A stretch of 64,000 bases of DNA, taken from Aurantimonas coralicida DSM 14790 (GTDB lineage: Bacteria > Pseudomonadota > Alphaproteobacteria > Rhizobiales > Rhizobiaceae). The position numbers and the translations under genes are program-made. The first letter of the stretch is position 1; each line of letters begins with the position of its first letter. The notes beneath the pieces were generated by a model that saw nothing but the letters and a program-made list of their open reading frames with translations, ran no database searches and was not told the DNA's origin. Location: NCBI RefSeq assembly GCF_000421645.1, contig NZ_ATXK01000004.1:248001-312000 (forward strand). The letters run 5' to 3'. Positions 1-8,990 of this stretch are shown one piece after another.

Positions 1-1
1 C

Positions 2-112
2 GCCACGCGCGGCAATCAGGTGAAGGCGGCCGATCTCCTGGGGGTCAACCGCAACACCCTGCGCAAGAAGATCCGCGATCTCGACATCTCGGTGATTCGC
101 GCGATCCGCTGA
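2..112 (+). CDS. ntrC: NtrC response regulator, C-terminal end (partial)
   Basis: Only the last 36 codons are in the window, reading in frame from base 2 to a TGA at 110-112. They encode a Fis-type helix-turn-helix, with the typical pattern of an Asn/Gln turn followed by [14 protein letters not shown]. This is the DNA-binding end of a sigma-54 enhancer-binding protein. NtrC is inferred because ntrY and ntrX follow directly on the same strand, the usual ntrBC-ntrYX order in Rhizobiales. The receiver and AAA+ domains lie outside the window, so the assignment rests on the helix and the neighbourhood. Confidence 0.85.
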   Translation, partial: ATRGNQVKAADLLGVNRNTLRKKIRDLDISVIRAIR

Positions 113-130
113 GCGGCATTTTCCAGCCTC

Positions 131-182
131 GTTGCACTTTGGCCACATTCCGTTGCATTGTAGCAACGTGATGACCGGTTGC
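131..182 (+). promoter_or_regulatory. GTTGC/GCAAC repeat cluster upstream of ntrY
   Basis: The 78-bp ntrC-ntrY gap holds GTTGC at 131-135, 152-156 and 178-182 and the inverted copy GCAAC at 163-167. Bases 151-168 form a perfect CGTTGC-N6-GCAACG inverted repeat. The first two direct copies are 21 bp apart, about two helical turns. This looks like a multi-half-site operator or the control region of ntrYX; autoregulation by NtrX is an inference. Confidence 0.5.
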
Positions 183-190
183 AGTGATTC

Positions 191-2410
191 ATGAGCTCGA
201 CACCCCAACAGAGCGCGCCCGAGGTTCCGTTCCTCATGGAGCGCCGTCGCTTCATGCTGGTCCCGGGGCTGATCGCCGTGGTCGGCGCGCTGATCACCGG
301 CGCCATCTCCTTCGTCGTCCTGATGGGACTGACGCCGATCGCGCCGACCGACACGATCGTCACCATCGCCACCATCGTCAACGGCGCCTTCGTCGTGCTG
401 CTCTGCGTCTTGATCGGGCGCGAGGTGCTGCGCATGGTCCGGGCTCGTCGCCAGGGCAGGGCGGCCTCCCGCCTGCATGTGCGCATCGTTGCCCTGTTCT
501 CGATCGTCGCGGCGCTGCCGGCGCTGCTCGTGGCCATCGTTGCCGGCGTGACGCTCGATCTCGGACTGGATCGCTGGTTCGAGATCCGCACGCGCACCAT
601 TGTGGAATCGTCGATCAGCGTCGCCCGGGCCTATGTGAACGAGAACGCCCGCAATCTGCAGGGTTCGACCCTGTCGATGGCCTACGATCTCGATCAGCAG
701 CGGCGGCTGTTCGATCTCGACCAGAACGGTTTCGAGAACCTGATGACCGATCAGGCCAAGGGGCGCTCGCTGCTTGGCGCGCAGATCCTGCGGGCCGACG
801 GAACGCCCTTCCTGCGCGCCGACGTGGCGGTCGAACGTCCGCTGCCGGTGCCGCCGGAGGACGCGCTGCAGCGCGCGGCGGACGGCAATCTGGTGTTCAT
901 CCCGCCCGGCGTGACCAATCTCGTCGGTGCGATCATCAAGCTGCGGCAATTGCCCAACAGCTATCTCTACACGGTACGGGCGGTCGATCCGGAAGTGCTC
1001 GACGCGTTGCGGCTGATGGAGGAGCGTTCGGCGGAATATTCCAGCCTCCAGGCCAACCGTCTGGGCCTGCAGGTCGCCTTCGCGCTGCTGTATCTCGGCA
1101 TCATGCTGATCGTGCTCCTGTCGGCGATCTGGACCGGCATCGGCGTCGCCGACCGGCTGGTGCGGCCGATCCGGCTTTTGATGGGCGCTGCGGACGAGGT
1201 GTCGAGCGGCAACCTCGCCGTCTCGGTCCCGGTGCGGACCTCCGATGGCGATGTCGGCTCCCTGTCCAACACCTTCAACAACATGATCCTGCAGTTGCGC
1301 AGCCAGCGCTCCGAACTGGTCCACGCCAAGGACGTCATCGACGAGCGCCGCCGTTTCACCGAGGCGGTGTTGTCCGGCGTGACGGTGGGCGTCATCGGTG
1401 TCGAGCGCGACGGCTCGGTGTCGATGCTGAACCCGTCGGCCGAGCGGATCCTGCATGTCGACGCCAAGGCCGTCGTCGGCCGGTCGCTGATCGAGACGTT
1501 CCCGACGATCGGCCAGGTCTTCGAGGCTGCAACGGCCTCGTCGCGCCCCGAATTTCAGGAGCAGGTGAAGCTGCGCATCCGCGATCGCGAGCGCGTTCTG
1601 GCCATCCGCATCACCTCGTCCGAGGAGAGCGAGGGCGCTCGCTCCAGCGTCGTGACGATCGACGACATCACCGATCTCGTCGATGCGCAGCGATCGTCAG
1701 CCTGGGCCGATGTCGCACGGCGCATCGCGCATGAGATCAAGAACCCGCTGACCCCGATCCAGCTTTCGGCCGAGCGCATCCGGCGGCGCTACGGCAAGCG
1801 CATCGAGGACGACCGCGAGGTCTTCGACCGGTGCATCGAGACGATCATCCGGCAGGTCTCCGACATCGGCCGGATGGTGGACGAATTCTCCACCTTCGCC
1901 CGCATGCCGAAGCCGCGCATGGAACCAAAGGACCTGCGCGAAGCGTTGCGGGAAGCGGTGTTCATGCGGGAAATGGGGGATCACGGTATTTCGTTCGTTG
2001 CCGAGATTCCCGACGAGCCGCTGCTGGGCTCCTTCGACATTCGCCTGCTCTCCCAGGCCTTCGGAAATCTCGTCAAGAATGCGGTGGAATCACTCGAGAC
2101 CGCCGAGGTCGCCGACGGTCAGATCCGAATCCGGGCCGTGCCGGGCCGAGAGCGGCATCTGGTCGAGATCAGCGACAATGGCCGGGGATTTCCCCGGGAG
2201 GATCGAGATCGGCTTCTGGAGCCCTACATGACCACGCGCGAGAAGGGGACCGGGCTGGGCCTCGCCATCGTGCGGAAGATCATCGAGGAACACGGCGGGA
2301 CGATCGAACTCGACGACGCGCCCGATCAGCCGCAGGGGGCGATGGTCCGCATCACCCTGCCGGCGGATGGCTTTGCAGACGCGGACATCCGGGAGAATGC
2401 CGGGACATGA
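191..2410 (+). CDS. ntrY: NtrY sensor histidine kinase
   Basis: Membrane-bound kinase (739 aa) that phosphorylates NtrX; the pair is linked to nitrogen metabolism and redox or envelope responses in alphaproteobacteria. Hydrophobic segments lie near residues 20-45, 56-77 and 98-125, followed by an extracytoplasmic stretch and another membrane segment at about 295-318. Then come HAMP (DRLVRPI), PAS, HisKA with phosphoacceptor His514 in AHEIKNPLTPIQLSAER, and HATPase_c with the DNGRGF N/G1 region and TGLGLAIVRKI G2 box. The ATG at 191 lies 78 bp after ntrC. ntrX follows 19 bp after the stop, so the two are probably co-transcribed. Confidence 0.96.
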   Translation: MSSTPQQSAPEVPFLMERRRFMLVPGLIAVVGALITGAISFVVLMGLTPIAPTDTIVTIATIVNGAFVVLLCVLIGREVLRMVRARRQGRAASRLHVRIVALFSIVAALPALLVAIVAGVTLDLGLDRWFEIRTRTIVESSISVARAYVNENARNLQGSTLSMAYDLDQQRRLFDLDQNGFENLMTDQAKGRSLLGAQILRADGTPFLRADVAVERPLPVPPEDALQRAADGNLVFIPPGVTNLVGAIIKLRQLPNSYLYTVRAVDPEVLDALRLMEERSAEYSSLQANRLGLQVAFALLYLGIMLIVLLSAIWTGIGVADRLVRPIRLLMGAADEVSSGNLAVSVPVRTSDGDVGSLSNTFNNMILQLRSQRSELVHAKDVIDERRRFTEAVLSGVTVGVIGVERDGSVSMLNPSAERILHVDAKAVVGRSLIETFPTIGQVFEAATASSRPEFQEQVKLRIRDRERVLAIRITSSEESEGARSSVVTIDDITDLVDAQRSSAWADVARRIAHEIKNPLTPIQLSAERIRRRYGKRIEDDREVFDRCIETIIRQVSDIGRMVDEFSTFARMPKPRMEPKDLREALREAVFMREMGDHGISFVAEIPDEPLLGSFDIRLLSQAFGNLVKNAVESLETAEVADGQIRIRAVPGRERHLVEISDNGRGFPREDRDRLLEPYMTTREKGTGLGLAIVRKIIEEHGGTIELDDAPDQPQGAMVRITLPADGFADADIRENAGT

Positions 2411-2429
2411 GAAAGGATTGGTGAGATCG

Positions 2430-3794
2430 ATGGCATCGGACATCCTGATCGTCGACGACGAAGCCGACATCCGCGAACTGGTGGCGGGAATCCTCGAGGA
2501 CGAGGGGCACGAGACCCGAACCGCGGGAGGATCGGACGCCGCGTTGCAGTCGATCGCCGAGCGCGTGCCGCGCCTGGTCTTCCTCGACATCTGGCTGCAG
2601 GGCAGCCGCCTTGACGGCCTCGACCTGCTCGATGCCATCAAGGCGCAGCATCCCGAAGTGCCGGTGGTGATGATCTCCGGTCACGGCAATATCGAGACCG
2701 CCGTCTCGGCGATCCGGCGCGGTGCCTATGACTACATCGAGAAGCCGTTCAAGGCCGATCGCCTGATCCTGGTGGCCGAACGCGCGCTGGAGAACTCCAA
2801 GCTCAAGCGCGAGGTCTCCGAACTGCGCCGGCGCTCGTCCGACTTTGCCGAACTGATCGGCAAGTCGCATCCGATGAACCAGCTGCGCACGCTGATCGAG
2901 CGCGTTGCGCCGACCAACAGCCGCGTGATGATCCTCGGCGCGTCGGGGTCCGGCAAGGAAATGGTCGCGCGGGCGATCCATGCCGGGTCGGCCCGGGCGG
3001 ATGAGCCCTTCGTGGCACTGAATGCCGCGGCAATCACGCCCGACCGCATGGAGGTCGAACTCTTCGGCACCGAGGCGCCTCCCGGCGTCGAGCGCAAGGT
3101 CGGCGCGCTGGAGGAGGCCCATGGCGGCGTCCTGTTCCTCGACGAGGTCGGGGATATGCCGCGCGAGACCCAGAACAAGATTCTGCGCGTGCTGACCGAA
3201 CAGACCTTCGAGCGGGTCGGCGGATCGAAGCGTGTGAAGGTCGATGTCCGCATCGTCTCGTCGACGGCCCAGAACCTGGAATCGATGATCGCCGAGGGCG
3301 CCTTCCGCGAGGACCTCTACCATCGCCTCGCCGTGGTCCCGGTGCAGGTTCCGCCGCTTGCCGAACGGCGCCAGGACATCCCGCTGCTGATCGAAGCCTT
3401 CATGACGCAGATCAGCGAGCAGACCGGCATCAAGCCGCGGGCGATCAGCCCCGAGGCCATGGCGGTGCTGCAATCCAGCGAATGGCCGGGCAACGTCCGC
3501 CAGCTCCGCAACAATGTCGAGCGGCTGATGATCCTGTCGCGCGAGGGCGACGCCGAGACGACGATCTCGGCCGACATGCTGCCGCGCGAGGTCGGCGAGA
3601 TGCTGCCGCAGACGCCGAGCCAGTCGGACGGGCAGATCCTGGCCCTGCCGCTGCGCGACGCCCGCGAGGTGTTCGAGAAGGAATATCTCGTGGCGCAGAT
3701 CAATCGCTTCGGCGGCAATATCTCGCGCACCGCCGAGTTCGTCGGGATGGAGCGCTCGGCATTGCATCGCAAGCTGAAGTCGCTCGGCATCTAG
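2430..3794 (+). CDS. ntrX: NtrX response regulator
   Basis: Response regulator (454 aa) paired with NtrY. The receiver domain starts at MASDILIVDDEAD, with probable phosphorylation site Asp53 in FLDIWLQG. An AAA+ domain has Walker A ILGASGSGKE near 168-177 and Walker B GVLFLDEVGD, and a Fis-type HTH ends the protein. The ATG at 2430 was chosen because the receiver begins there; an upstream in-frame start would overlap ntrY. Where sigma-54 activators have GAFTGA after the FG(H/T)E motif, this protein reads FGTEAPPGVERKVGALEEA, so the sigma-54 contact loop is absent. Weak inverted repeats follow at 3816-3853 and 3855-3866. Confidence 0.95.
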   Translation: MASDILIVDDEADIRELVAGILEDEGHETRTAGGSDAALQSIAERVPRLVFLDIWLQGSRLDGLDLLDAIKAQHPEVPVVMISGHGNIETAVSAIRRGAYDYIEKPFKADRLILVAERALENSKLKREVSELRRRSSDFAELIGKSHPMNQLRTLIERVAPTNSRVMILGASGSGKEMVARAIHAGSARADEPFVALNAAAITPDRMEVELFGTEAPPGVERKVGALEEAHGGVLFLDEVGDMPRETQNKILRVLTEQTFERVGGSKRVKVDVRIVSSTAQNLESMIAEGAFREDLYHRLAVVPVQVPPLAERRQDIPLLIEAFMTQISEQTGIKPRAISPEAMAVLQSSEWPGNVRQLRNNVERLMILSREGDAETTISADMLPREVGEMLPQTPSQSDGQILALPLRDAREVFEKEYLVAQINRFGGNISRTAEFVGMERSALHRKLKSLGI

Positions 3795-3936
3795 GTTCTC
3801 CGCTCCACCGATCCGCCCTGCCAGGCCCGTCAATGAGGGACGCGCGGGCAGGGTGCCGCGAGCGGCCTTTGCGCTTGTCCTCGCGAAGCATTAGGAACGC
3901 GGCTCTGAAGAGTTCGGCGTTTGAAGGGCGGAACGG

Positions 3937-5313
3937 ATGAGAGTCGTGATCTGTGGTGCAGGCCAGGTCGGGTACGGCATTGCCGAACGGCTGGCGTCCG
4001 AGCGCAACGACGTCTCGGTGATCGACACCTCCCGTTCGCTTGTCCAGAACATCCGCGACAATCTCGACGCAAGGGGCTTTGTCGGCCACGGCGCCCATCC
4101 GGACGTGCTGGCCGAAGCGGGTGCCGAACAGGCCGACATGATCATCGCTGTGACGCTGCACGACGAGGTCAACATGGTCGCCTGCCAGGTGGCCCACTCG
4201 CTGTTCAACGTACCCACCAAGATCGCCCGCATCCGCTCGCAGAGTTACCTGCGGTCGCACTGGCAGGATCTGTTCTCGACCGACAACATGCCGATCGACG
4301 TGATCATTTCGCCGGAAGTCGAGGTCGGCGAGATGGCACTGCGCCGGATCGCGCTGCCGGGGGCCATGGATGTCGTGCGGTTCGCCGACGACAGCATCGC
4401 CATGGTCGCCATCGAGTGCCGGGACGACTGCCCGGTGGTCGACACGCCGCTCGCCCAGCTCACCGATCTGTTTCCCGACCTGAAGGCGACCGTCGTCGGC
4501 ATCCTGCGCGGCGACAAGCTGTTCGTGCCCGCCTCGTCGGACCAGATGGTGGCGGGCGACATCGCCTATGTCGTGGCGGAGCGCAGCCATGTGAAGCGGA
4601 CGCTGGGCCTGTTCGGCCACGAGGAGCCGGAAGCCGGGCGGATCGTCATCGTCGGTGGCGGCAATATCGGCTTCTACGTCGCCCAGCAGATGGAAAAGCG
4701 CAGCCTCGGGGCGAAGATCCGCGTGCTCGAGACCAAGCACGAGCGGGCGGTGACCATCGCTGACAGCCTGAAGCGCACCATCGTCCTGCATGGCAGCGGC
4801 CTCGACCAGACGATCCTCAACGAGGCCGACATCGCCGAGGCCGATCTCCTCGTCGCGCTGACCAATGACGACAAGGTGAACATCCTGTCCAGCGTCATGG
4901 CCAAGCGGCTGGGCTGCAAGGGCAATCTCGCGCTGCTGAACGACCCCGACTACCAGACCTTCACCCGCACGCTGGGCATCGACGCCTTCATCAATCCGCG
5001 TTCGGTGACGATCTCGCGGGTGCTGCAGCATGTGCGCCGCGGACGCATCCGCGCCGTGCACTCGATCCAGAACGGCCTTGCCGAAGCAATCGAGGCCGAA
5101 GCGCTGGAAACGTCGCCCCTGGTCGGCACGCCGCTGCGCGACCTGAACCTTCCGCACAATCTGCGGGTCGGCGCGATCTATCGCAACGGCCAGTTCGTGC
5201 GCCCGGACGGCCAGACCAAGATCAAGGCGAAGGACCGGGTGGTGATCTTCGCCGCGGCCGGTGCGGTACGCCATGTCGAGCAGCTCTTCCGGGTCAGCCT
5301 CGAATTCTTCTGA
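3937..5313 (+). CDS. trkA: Trk system potassium uptake protein TrkA
   Basis: Peripheral cytoplasmic NAD-binding subunit of the Trk K+ uptake system, which gates the TrkH channel. The 458 residues match the family's two-repeat design: RCK_N with GAGQVGYGIAERL at residues 7-19, RCK_C, a second RCK_N with VGGGNIGFYVAQQ around 237, and a final RCK_C. It lies 142 bp after ntrX, as is common in the ntrYX-trkA-hfq-hflX block of Rhizobiales. Its membrane partner trkH is 25 kb away at 30519. Confidence 0.97.
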   Translation: MRVVICGAGQVGYGIAERLASERNDVSVIDTSRSLVQNIRDNLDARGFVGHGAHPDVLAEAGAEQADMIIAVTLHDEVNMVACQVAHSLFNVPTKIARIRSQSYLRSHWQDLFSTDNMPIDVIISPEVEVGEMALRRIALPGAMDVVRFADDSIAMVAIECRDDCPVVDTPLAQLTDLFPDLKATVVGILRGDKLFVPASSDQMVAGDIAYVVAERSHVKRTLGLFGHEEPEAGRIVIVGGGNIGFYVAQQMEKRSLGAKIRVLETKHERAVTIADSLKRTIVLHGSGLDQTILNEADIAEADLLVALTNDDKVNILSSVMAKRLGCKGNLALLNDPDYQTFTRTLGIDAFINPRSVTISRVLQHVRRGRIRAVHSIQNGLAEAIEAEALETSPLVGTPLRDLNLPHNLRVGAIYRNGQFVRPDGQTKIKAKDRVVIFAAAGAVRHVEQLFRVSLEFF

Positions 5314-5620
5314 TCGGCGCGGGACGCCCCCTGTTGCGCACGGCCGCGCCGACATAAATGTCGGCGTGAGAGCCTGACTGCGCTTGATGTCCGGCCTGAG
5401 CCGGTGTCATGTCCGAAGGGAGTTCTCCCTGCGGCAGAGCCGGCCATCGCCGGCTGGTCAGATTCTGCGCGCAGGAGAGGTGAGCATCTGCAGGTCCGGC
5501 GGCGAGACCTGCGAGAGACGACGAAGCCGTATTGCCCGGGTCGACGGGTGCAGGACAATGCGCGGAACGACCGGCGAAGACCGGTTCAGCCGACGCCAAT
5601 AAGAACAGGACAAGGACCAC
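5314..5620 (+). promoter_or_regulatory. Structured trkA-hfq intergenic region
   Basis: These 307 bp contain no convincing ORF. They hold three successive inverted repeats on the hfq sense strand. The first is 5347-5366, nine-base arms around AA. The second is 5417-5430, AGGGAG-TT-CTCCCT. The third is 5438-5455, AGCCGGC-CATC-GCCGGCT. The first may end trkA transcription, and the others would lie in an hfq leader if the promoter is upstream of them. No clear -35/-10 pair was identified. Confidence 0.4.
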
Positions 5621-5869
5621 ATGGCCGAACGCACGCAGAACCTTCAGGATCTCTTTCTCAACACCGTCCGCAAGCAGAAGATTTCGCTGACGATCTTCCT
5701 GGTCAACGGCGTCAAGCTGACCGGCGTCGTCACCTCCTTCGACAATTTCTGCGTGCTGCTGCGCCGCGACGGGCATTCCCAGCTGGTCTACAAGCACGCA
5801 ATCTCCACCATCATGCCGTCCCAGCCCGTGCACATGTACGATGGCAGCGACGAAGACAGGAAAGACTGA
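5621..5869 (+). CDS. hfq: RNA chaperone Hfq
   Basis: Sm-like hexameric RNA chaperone that pairs small RNAs with mRNAs. The 82-residue length is normal. Sm1 runs through [18 protein letters not shown] and FDNFCVLL, and Sm2 ends in [10 protein letters not shown], the signature for the proximal RNA-binding face. It is preceded by an AGGACAAGG-type ribosome site. The stop codon is immediately followed by the TTG start of hflX, so the two are translationally linked. The long structured leader upstream would fit post-transcriptional autoregulation, which is inference. Confidence 0.98.
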   Translation: MAERTQNLQDLFLNTVRKQKISLTIFLVNGVKLTGVVTSFDNFCVLLRRDGHSQLVYKHAISTIMPSQPVHMYDGSDEDRKD

Positions 5870-7258
5870 TTGGCCGAACATAGAGAAGTGGGGCCGCGAG
5901 GCCCGATCGAACACAAGACCGTCCCGACGCGGGCGGCGGTCTATGTCCCCGTGTTCAAGCAATATCCCGTGCAGGACGATGTGGCGGGTGCAGCCGAGGC
6001 GCCGCGCCGGAGCCACGATGCGCGCCTGGCCGAGGCCATGGGCCTCGCCGCCGCCATCGGGCTCGACATCGTCGCCAGCGGTATCGTCAGCGGCCAGCGC
6101 CCGCGTCCGGCGACGCTGATCGGCACCGGCAAGGTCGAGGAGATGAAAGGCGTGATCGCCGGCGAGGAGATCGGGCTGGTCGTGTTCGACCATCCGCTCA
6201 CCCCGGTGCAGCAGCGCAATCTGGAACGGGAGCTGAACGTCAAGGTTCTCGACCGGACCGGTCTCATTCTCGAGATCTTCGGCGAGCGGGCGCGCACCAA
6301 GGAAGGCCGTCTGCAGGTCGAGCTCGCGCATCTGAACTATCAGCGCGGCCGGCTCGTGCGCAGCTGGACCCATCTGGAGCGTCAGCGCGGTGGCGCCGGC
6401 TTCCTCGGCGGTCCGGGCGAGACCCAGATCGAATCCGACCGGCGGCAGCTTCAGGAGAAGATCAAGCGGCTGGAAAAGGACCTGGAACAGGTCCGGCGGA
6501 CACGGCAGCTTCACCGCGCCCAGCGCAAGAAGGCGCCGCATCCCGTTGTCGCCCTCGTCGGCTATACCAACGCCGGCAAGTCGACGCTGTTCAACCGGCT
6601 GACCGGCGCCGAAGTGATGGCGAAGGATCTGCTCTTCGCCACGCTTGATCCCACCCTGCGTCGCACGACGCTGCCGCACGGCACCGAGATCCTTTTCTCC
6701 GACACGGTGGGCTTCGTCTCGGACCTGCCGACGCATCTGGTGGCAGCCTTCCGGGCGACGCTGGAAGAGGTGATCGAGGCCGACATCGTTTTACATGTGC
6801 GCGACGTGGCCGATCCCGACACGCTGGCCCAGGCCGAGGACGTGCGCAAGATCCTGCGCGACCTCGACATCGACGTCGATGACAGCGACCACGTGGTCGA
6901 GATCTGGAACAAGGTGGACCTGCTCGACGAGGCCGGCCTCCAGCATCTGGCGACGATGCGCGAGAGCCTGCCGGATACCGACGCCGTGCATGTCGTGTCA
7001 GCGGTGACCGGCTTCGGCGTGGACACACTGCTGGTGGATATCGAGCGGCGGATCGGTGGCGGCACGGTGACGCTGACCGTGGACGTGGCGCCCGATGCCA
7101 TGGGCTTCGTGCCGTGGATCTACGAGAACGCCACGGTGACGGCGCGCGACGACCGCGAAGACGGCGCCGTGTCGCTGACCATGGACATTACCAAGCAGGC
7201 CCGGACAGAATTACGCCGGATGAGCGAGCACGCATCCGGCGTTTCGTTTCAGCGCTGA
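5870..7258 (+). CDS. hflX: GTPase HflX
   Basis: Ribosome-associated GTPase that splits stalled or hibernating ribosomes under stress. The HflX N-terminal domain (about residues 20-190) contains the GTGKVEE and RTKEGRLQVELA motifs, followed by a coiled-coil segment rich in Lys/Glu/Arg. The G domain starts near residue 225 with GYTNAGKSTLFN (P-loop), then DTVGFV and WNKVD. The start is TTG at 5870, directly abutting the hfq stop. Length (462 aa) is normal. The gene ends just before a convergent helicase gene and a shared hairpin. Confidence 0.95.
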   Translation: MAEHREVGPRGPIEHKTVPTRAAVYVPVFKQYPVQDDVAGAAEAPRRSHDARLAEAMGLAAAIGLDIVASGIVSGQRPRPATLIGTGKVEEMKGVIAGEEIGLVVFDHPLTPVQQRNLERELNVKVLDRTGLILEIFGERARTKEGRLQVELAHLNYQRGRLVRSWTHLERQRGGAGFLGGPGETQIESDRRQLQEKIKRLEKDLEQVRRTRQLHRAQRKKAPHPVVALVGYTNAGKSTLFNRLTGAEVMAKDLLFATLDPTLRRTTLPHGTEILFSDTVGFVSDLPTHLVAAFRATLEEVIEADIVLHVRDVADPDTLAQAEDVRKILRDLDIDVDDSDHVVEIWNKVDLLDEAGLQHLATMRESLPDTDAVHVVSAVTGFGVDTLLVDIERRIGGGTVTLTVDVAPDAMGFVPWIYENATVTARDDREDGAVSLTMDITKQARTELRRMSEHASGVSFQR

Positions 7259-7270
7259 GAGCGGGTCAGG

Positions 7271-7290
7271 CCGGCACCGTCAGGTGCCGG
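7271..7290. terminator. Hairpin between convergent hflX and helicase genes
   Basis: CCGGCACC-GTCA-GGTGCCGG forms a perfect eight-bp stem with a four-base loop. The helicase stop codon (7280-7282, minus strand) sits inside the loop side of the hairpin. There is no T tract on either strand, so it is a weak intrinsic terminator at best. Confidence 0.4.
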
Positions 7291-8845
7291 TCCCGATCAG
7301 CATGAAGGCGGGAATATCGTCGCCGAAACCGACCGGCGACTTGCCGTGGTCGTCGTTGCGGCCGCCACGCGGCGCGGCGGGCTTAGCACCACGGGTCCGA
7401 GAGGACGATGCGGCGGGACGGGCCCGATCGCTGGAGGCTGCACGGCTGCGGCTTGGCTTCTGAACCGGTGCCACATCCTCTTCGACGGTTTCGACCGAAG
7501 CATCGCGCGTGATCGCCTCGACGGGCACATCCAGCTCGCCGGCTTCGGCGCGAACCACGGCCGGTTCCGCTTCGACCGCCTGTTCCGGCGCCGTCTCGCT
7601 TGCCGGCTCCGCTGCAGCAGCAGCAGCACCGCGACGGCGTGTCGAGGAGCCCGAGCGACGGCCACTGCCGCTGCGACGGGCCGGCTTCTCGCTGGTCTCG
7701 TCGTCGGAAACGGCGCTCACCGGCTCGCCGAGCCATTCGATCTCGTTGCCGATCAGCTTCTCAATGGCGTCGAGATGCTTCTTGTCGGCCTTGGTCGCCA
7801 GGGTAAAGGCTGCGCCCGAGCGTCCGGCCCGGCCGGTGCGGCCGATGCGATGGACATAGTCCTCGGCATGGATCGGCACGTCGAAATTGAAAACGTGGCT
7901 GACGGCCGGAATGTCGAGGCCGCGCGCGGCGACGTCGGAGGCGACCAGCAACTGGATCTTGTTGTCGCGGAAGCCCTGCAGCATCGCGGTGCGCGAACGC
8001 TGGTCCATGTCGCCATGCAGCGCGCCGGCGGAGAAGCCGTGGCGCTCGAGCGAGCGGAACAGTGTCGCCACGTCCCGCTTACGGTTGCAGAAGATGATGG
8101 CGTTGGTCAGTTCGGTCTGGTCGCGGATGACCCGGCGCAACGTATCGCGCTTCTCGAAGTCGTCCTTCTTGGTGGCGACCAGCCGCTGCGTCACGGTCAG
8201 CGCCGCCGAGGCCGGCTTGGCGACCTCGACGCGAACCGGGTTCTGCAGGAACTGCTCGGTGAGACGGGTGATCTCCGGCGGCATGGTGGCCGAGAAGAAC
8301 AGGGTCTGACGCGAGACCGGCAAGAGCTTGCAGATGCGCTCGATGTCCGGGATGAAGCCCATGTCCAACATGCGGTCGGCTTCGTCGATGACGAGCACTT
8401 CCACCGCGGTCATCAGCAGCTTGCCGCGCTCGAAATGGTCGAGCAGGCGGCCCGGCGTGGCGATCAGGACGTCGGCGCCGCGGTCGATCTTGCGATCCTG
8501 GTCCGCGAAGGAGACGCCACCGATCAGCAACGCGACATTGAGCTTCTGGTCGAGACCGTAGCGGGTGAAGGATTCGGCGACCTGCGCGGCGAGTTCGCGC
8601 GTCGGCTCGATGATCAGGGTGCGGGGCATGCGAGCCCGCGCGCGACCCTTCTCAAGCATGGTCAACATCGGCAGGACGAAGGACGCGGTCTTGCCGGTTC
8701 CCGTCTGCGCAATTCCCAGGACATCGCGGCGCTCAAGCGCATGCGGAATGGCCTGTTCCTGAATCGGCGTCGGTTCATTGTATCCGGCTGCATGTACGGC
8801 AGCCAGAACCTTGGCGCTCAGGCCGAGTTCGGAAAAGAGTTTCAA
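7280..8845 (-). CDS. DEAD-box ATP-dependent RNA helicase (RhlE-like)
   Basis: RNA helicase with roles in RNA decay or ribosome maturation. It starts LKLFSELGLS with a Q motif (GYNEPTPIQ), motif I AQTGTGKT, motif Ib TPGR, DEAD (VIDEADRMLD), SAT, and the C-terminal lobe VASDVAARGLDIP and HRIGRTGRAG. The last 140 or so residues are a low-complexity Ala/Arg/Ser/Glu tail typical of RhlE-type proteins. I chose the TTG at 8845 because AAGAG lies upstream and the domain begins there. An in-frame ATG at 8902 would add 19 unconserved residues and has no ribosome site. Confidence 0.93.
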   Translation of the reverse strand: MKLFSELGLSAKVLAAVHAAGYNEPTPIQEQAIPHALERRDVLGIAQTGTGKTASFVLPMLTMLEKGRARARMPRTLIIEPTRELAAQVAESFTRYGLDQKLNVALLIGGVSFADQDRKIDRGADVLIATPGRLLDHFERGKLLMTAVEVLVIDEADRMLDMGFIPDIERICKLLPVSRQTLFFSATMPPEITRLTEQFLQNPVRVEVAKPASAALTVTQRLVATKKDDFEKRDTLRRVIRDQTELTNAIIFCNRKRDVATLFRSLERHGFSAGALHGDMDQRSRTAMLQGFRDNKIQLLVASDVAARGLDIPAVSHVFNFDVPIHAEDYVHRIGRTGRAGRSGAAFTLATKADKKHLDAIEKLIGNEIEWLGEPVSAVSDDETSEKPARRSGSGRRSGSSTRRRGAAAAAAEPASETAPEQAVEAEPAVVRAEAGELDVPVEAITRDASVETVEEDVAPVQKPSRSRAASSDRARPAASSSRTRGAKPAAPRGGRNDDHGKSPVGFGDDIPAFMLIGTGT

Positions 8846-8990
8846 GCTAGCTGTTCTCTTGGGTAAATGGGAGGTTGCGTTCGGTAGCGTTTGAAAGCCC
8901 ATCTCATGGGGGCGATAGGGCGAGCACGAGCGCGAGTCAACCGATACGCCCCAAATGGGGCTTTTCACCGGGATTTACAGGGCAGAAATC

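Noticed and set aside
184-1734. A 516-codon plus-strand frame overlapping ntrY.
   Set aside because: It is an out-of-frame shadow: the product is Arg/Ala/Gly-rich without motifs, and ntrY in the other frame has full kinase domains.
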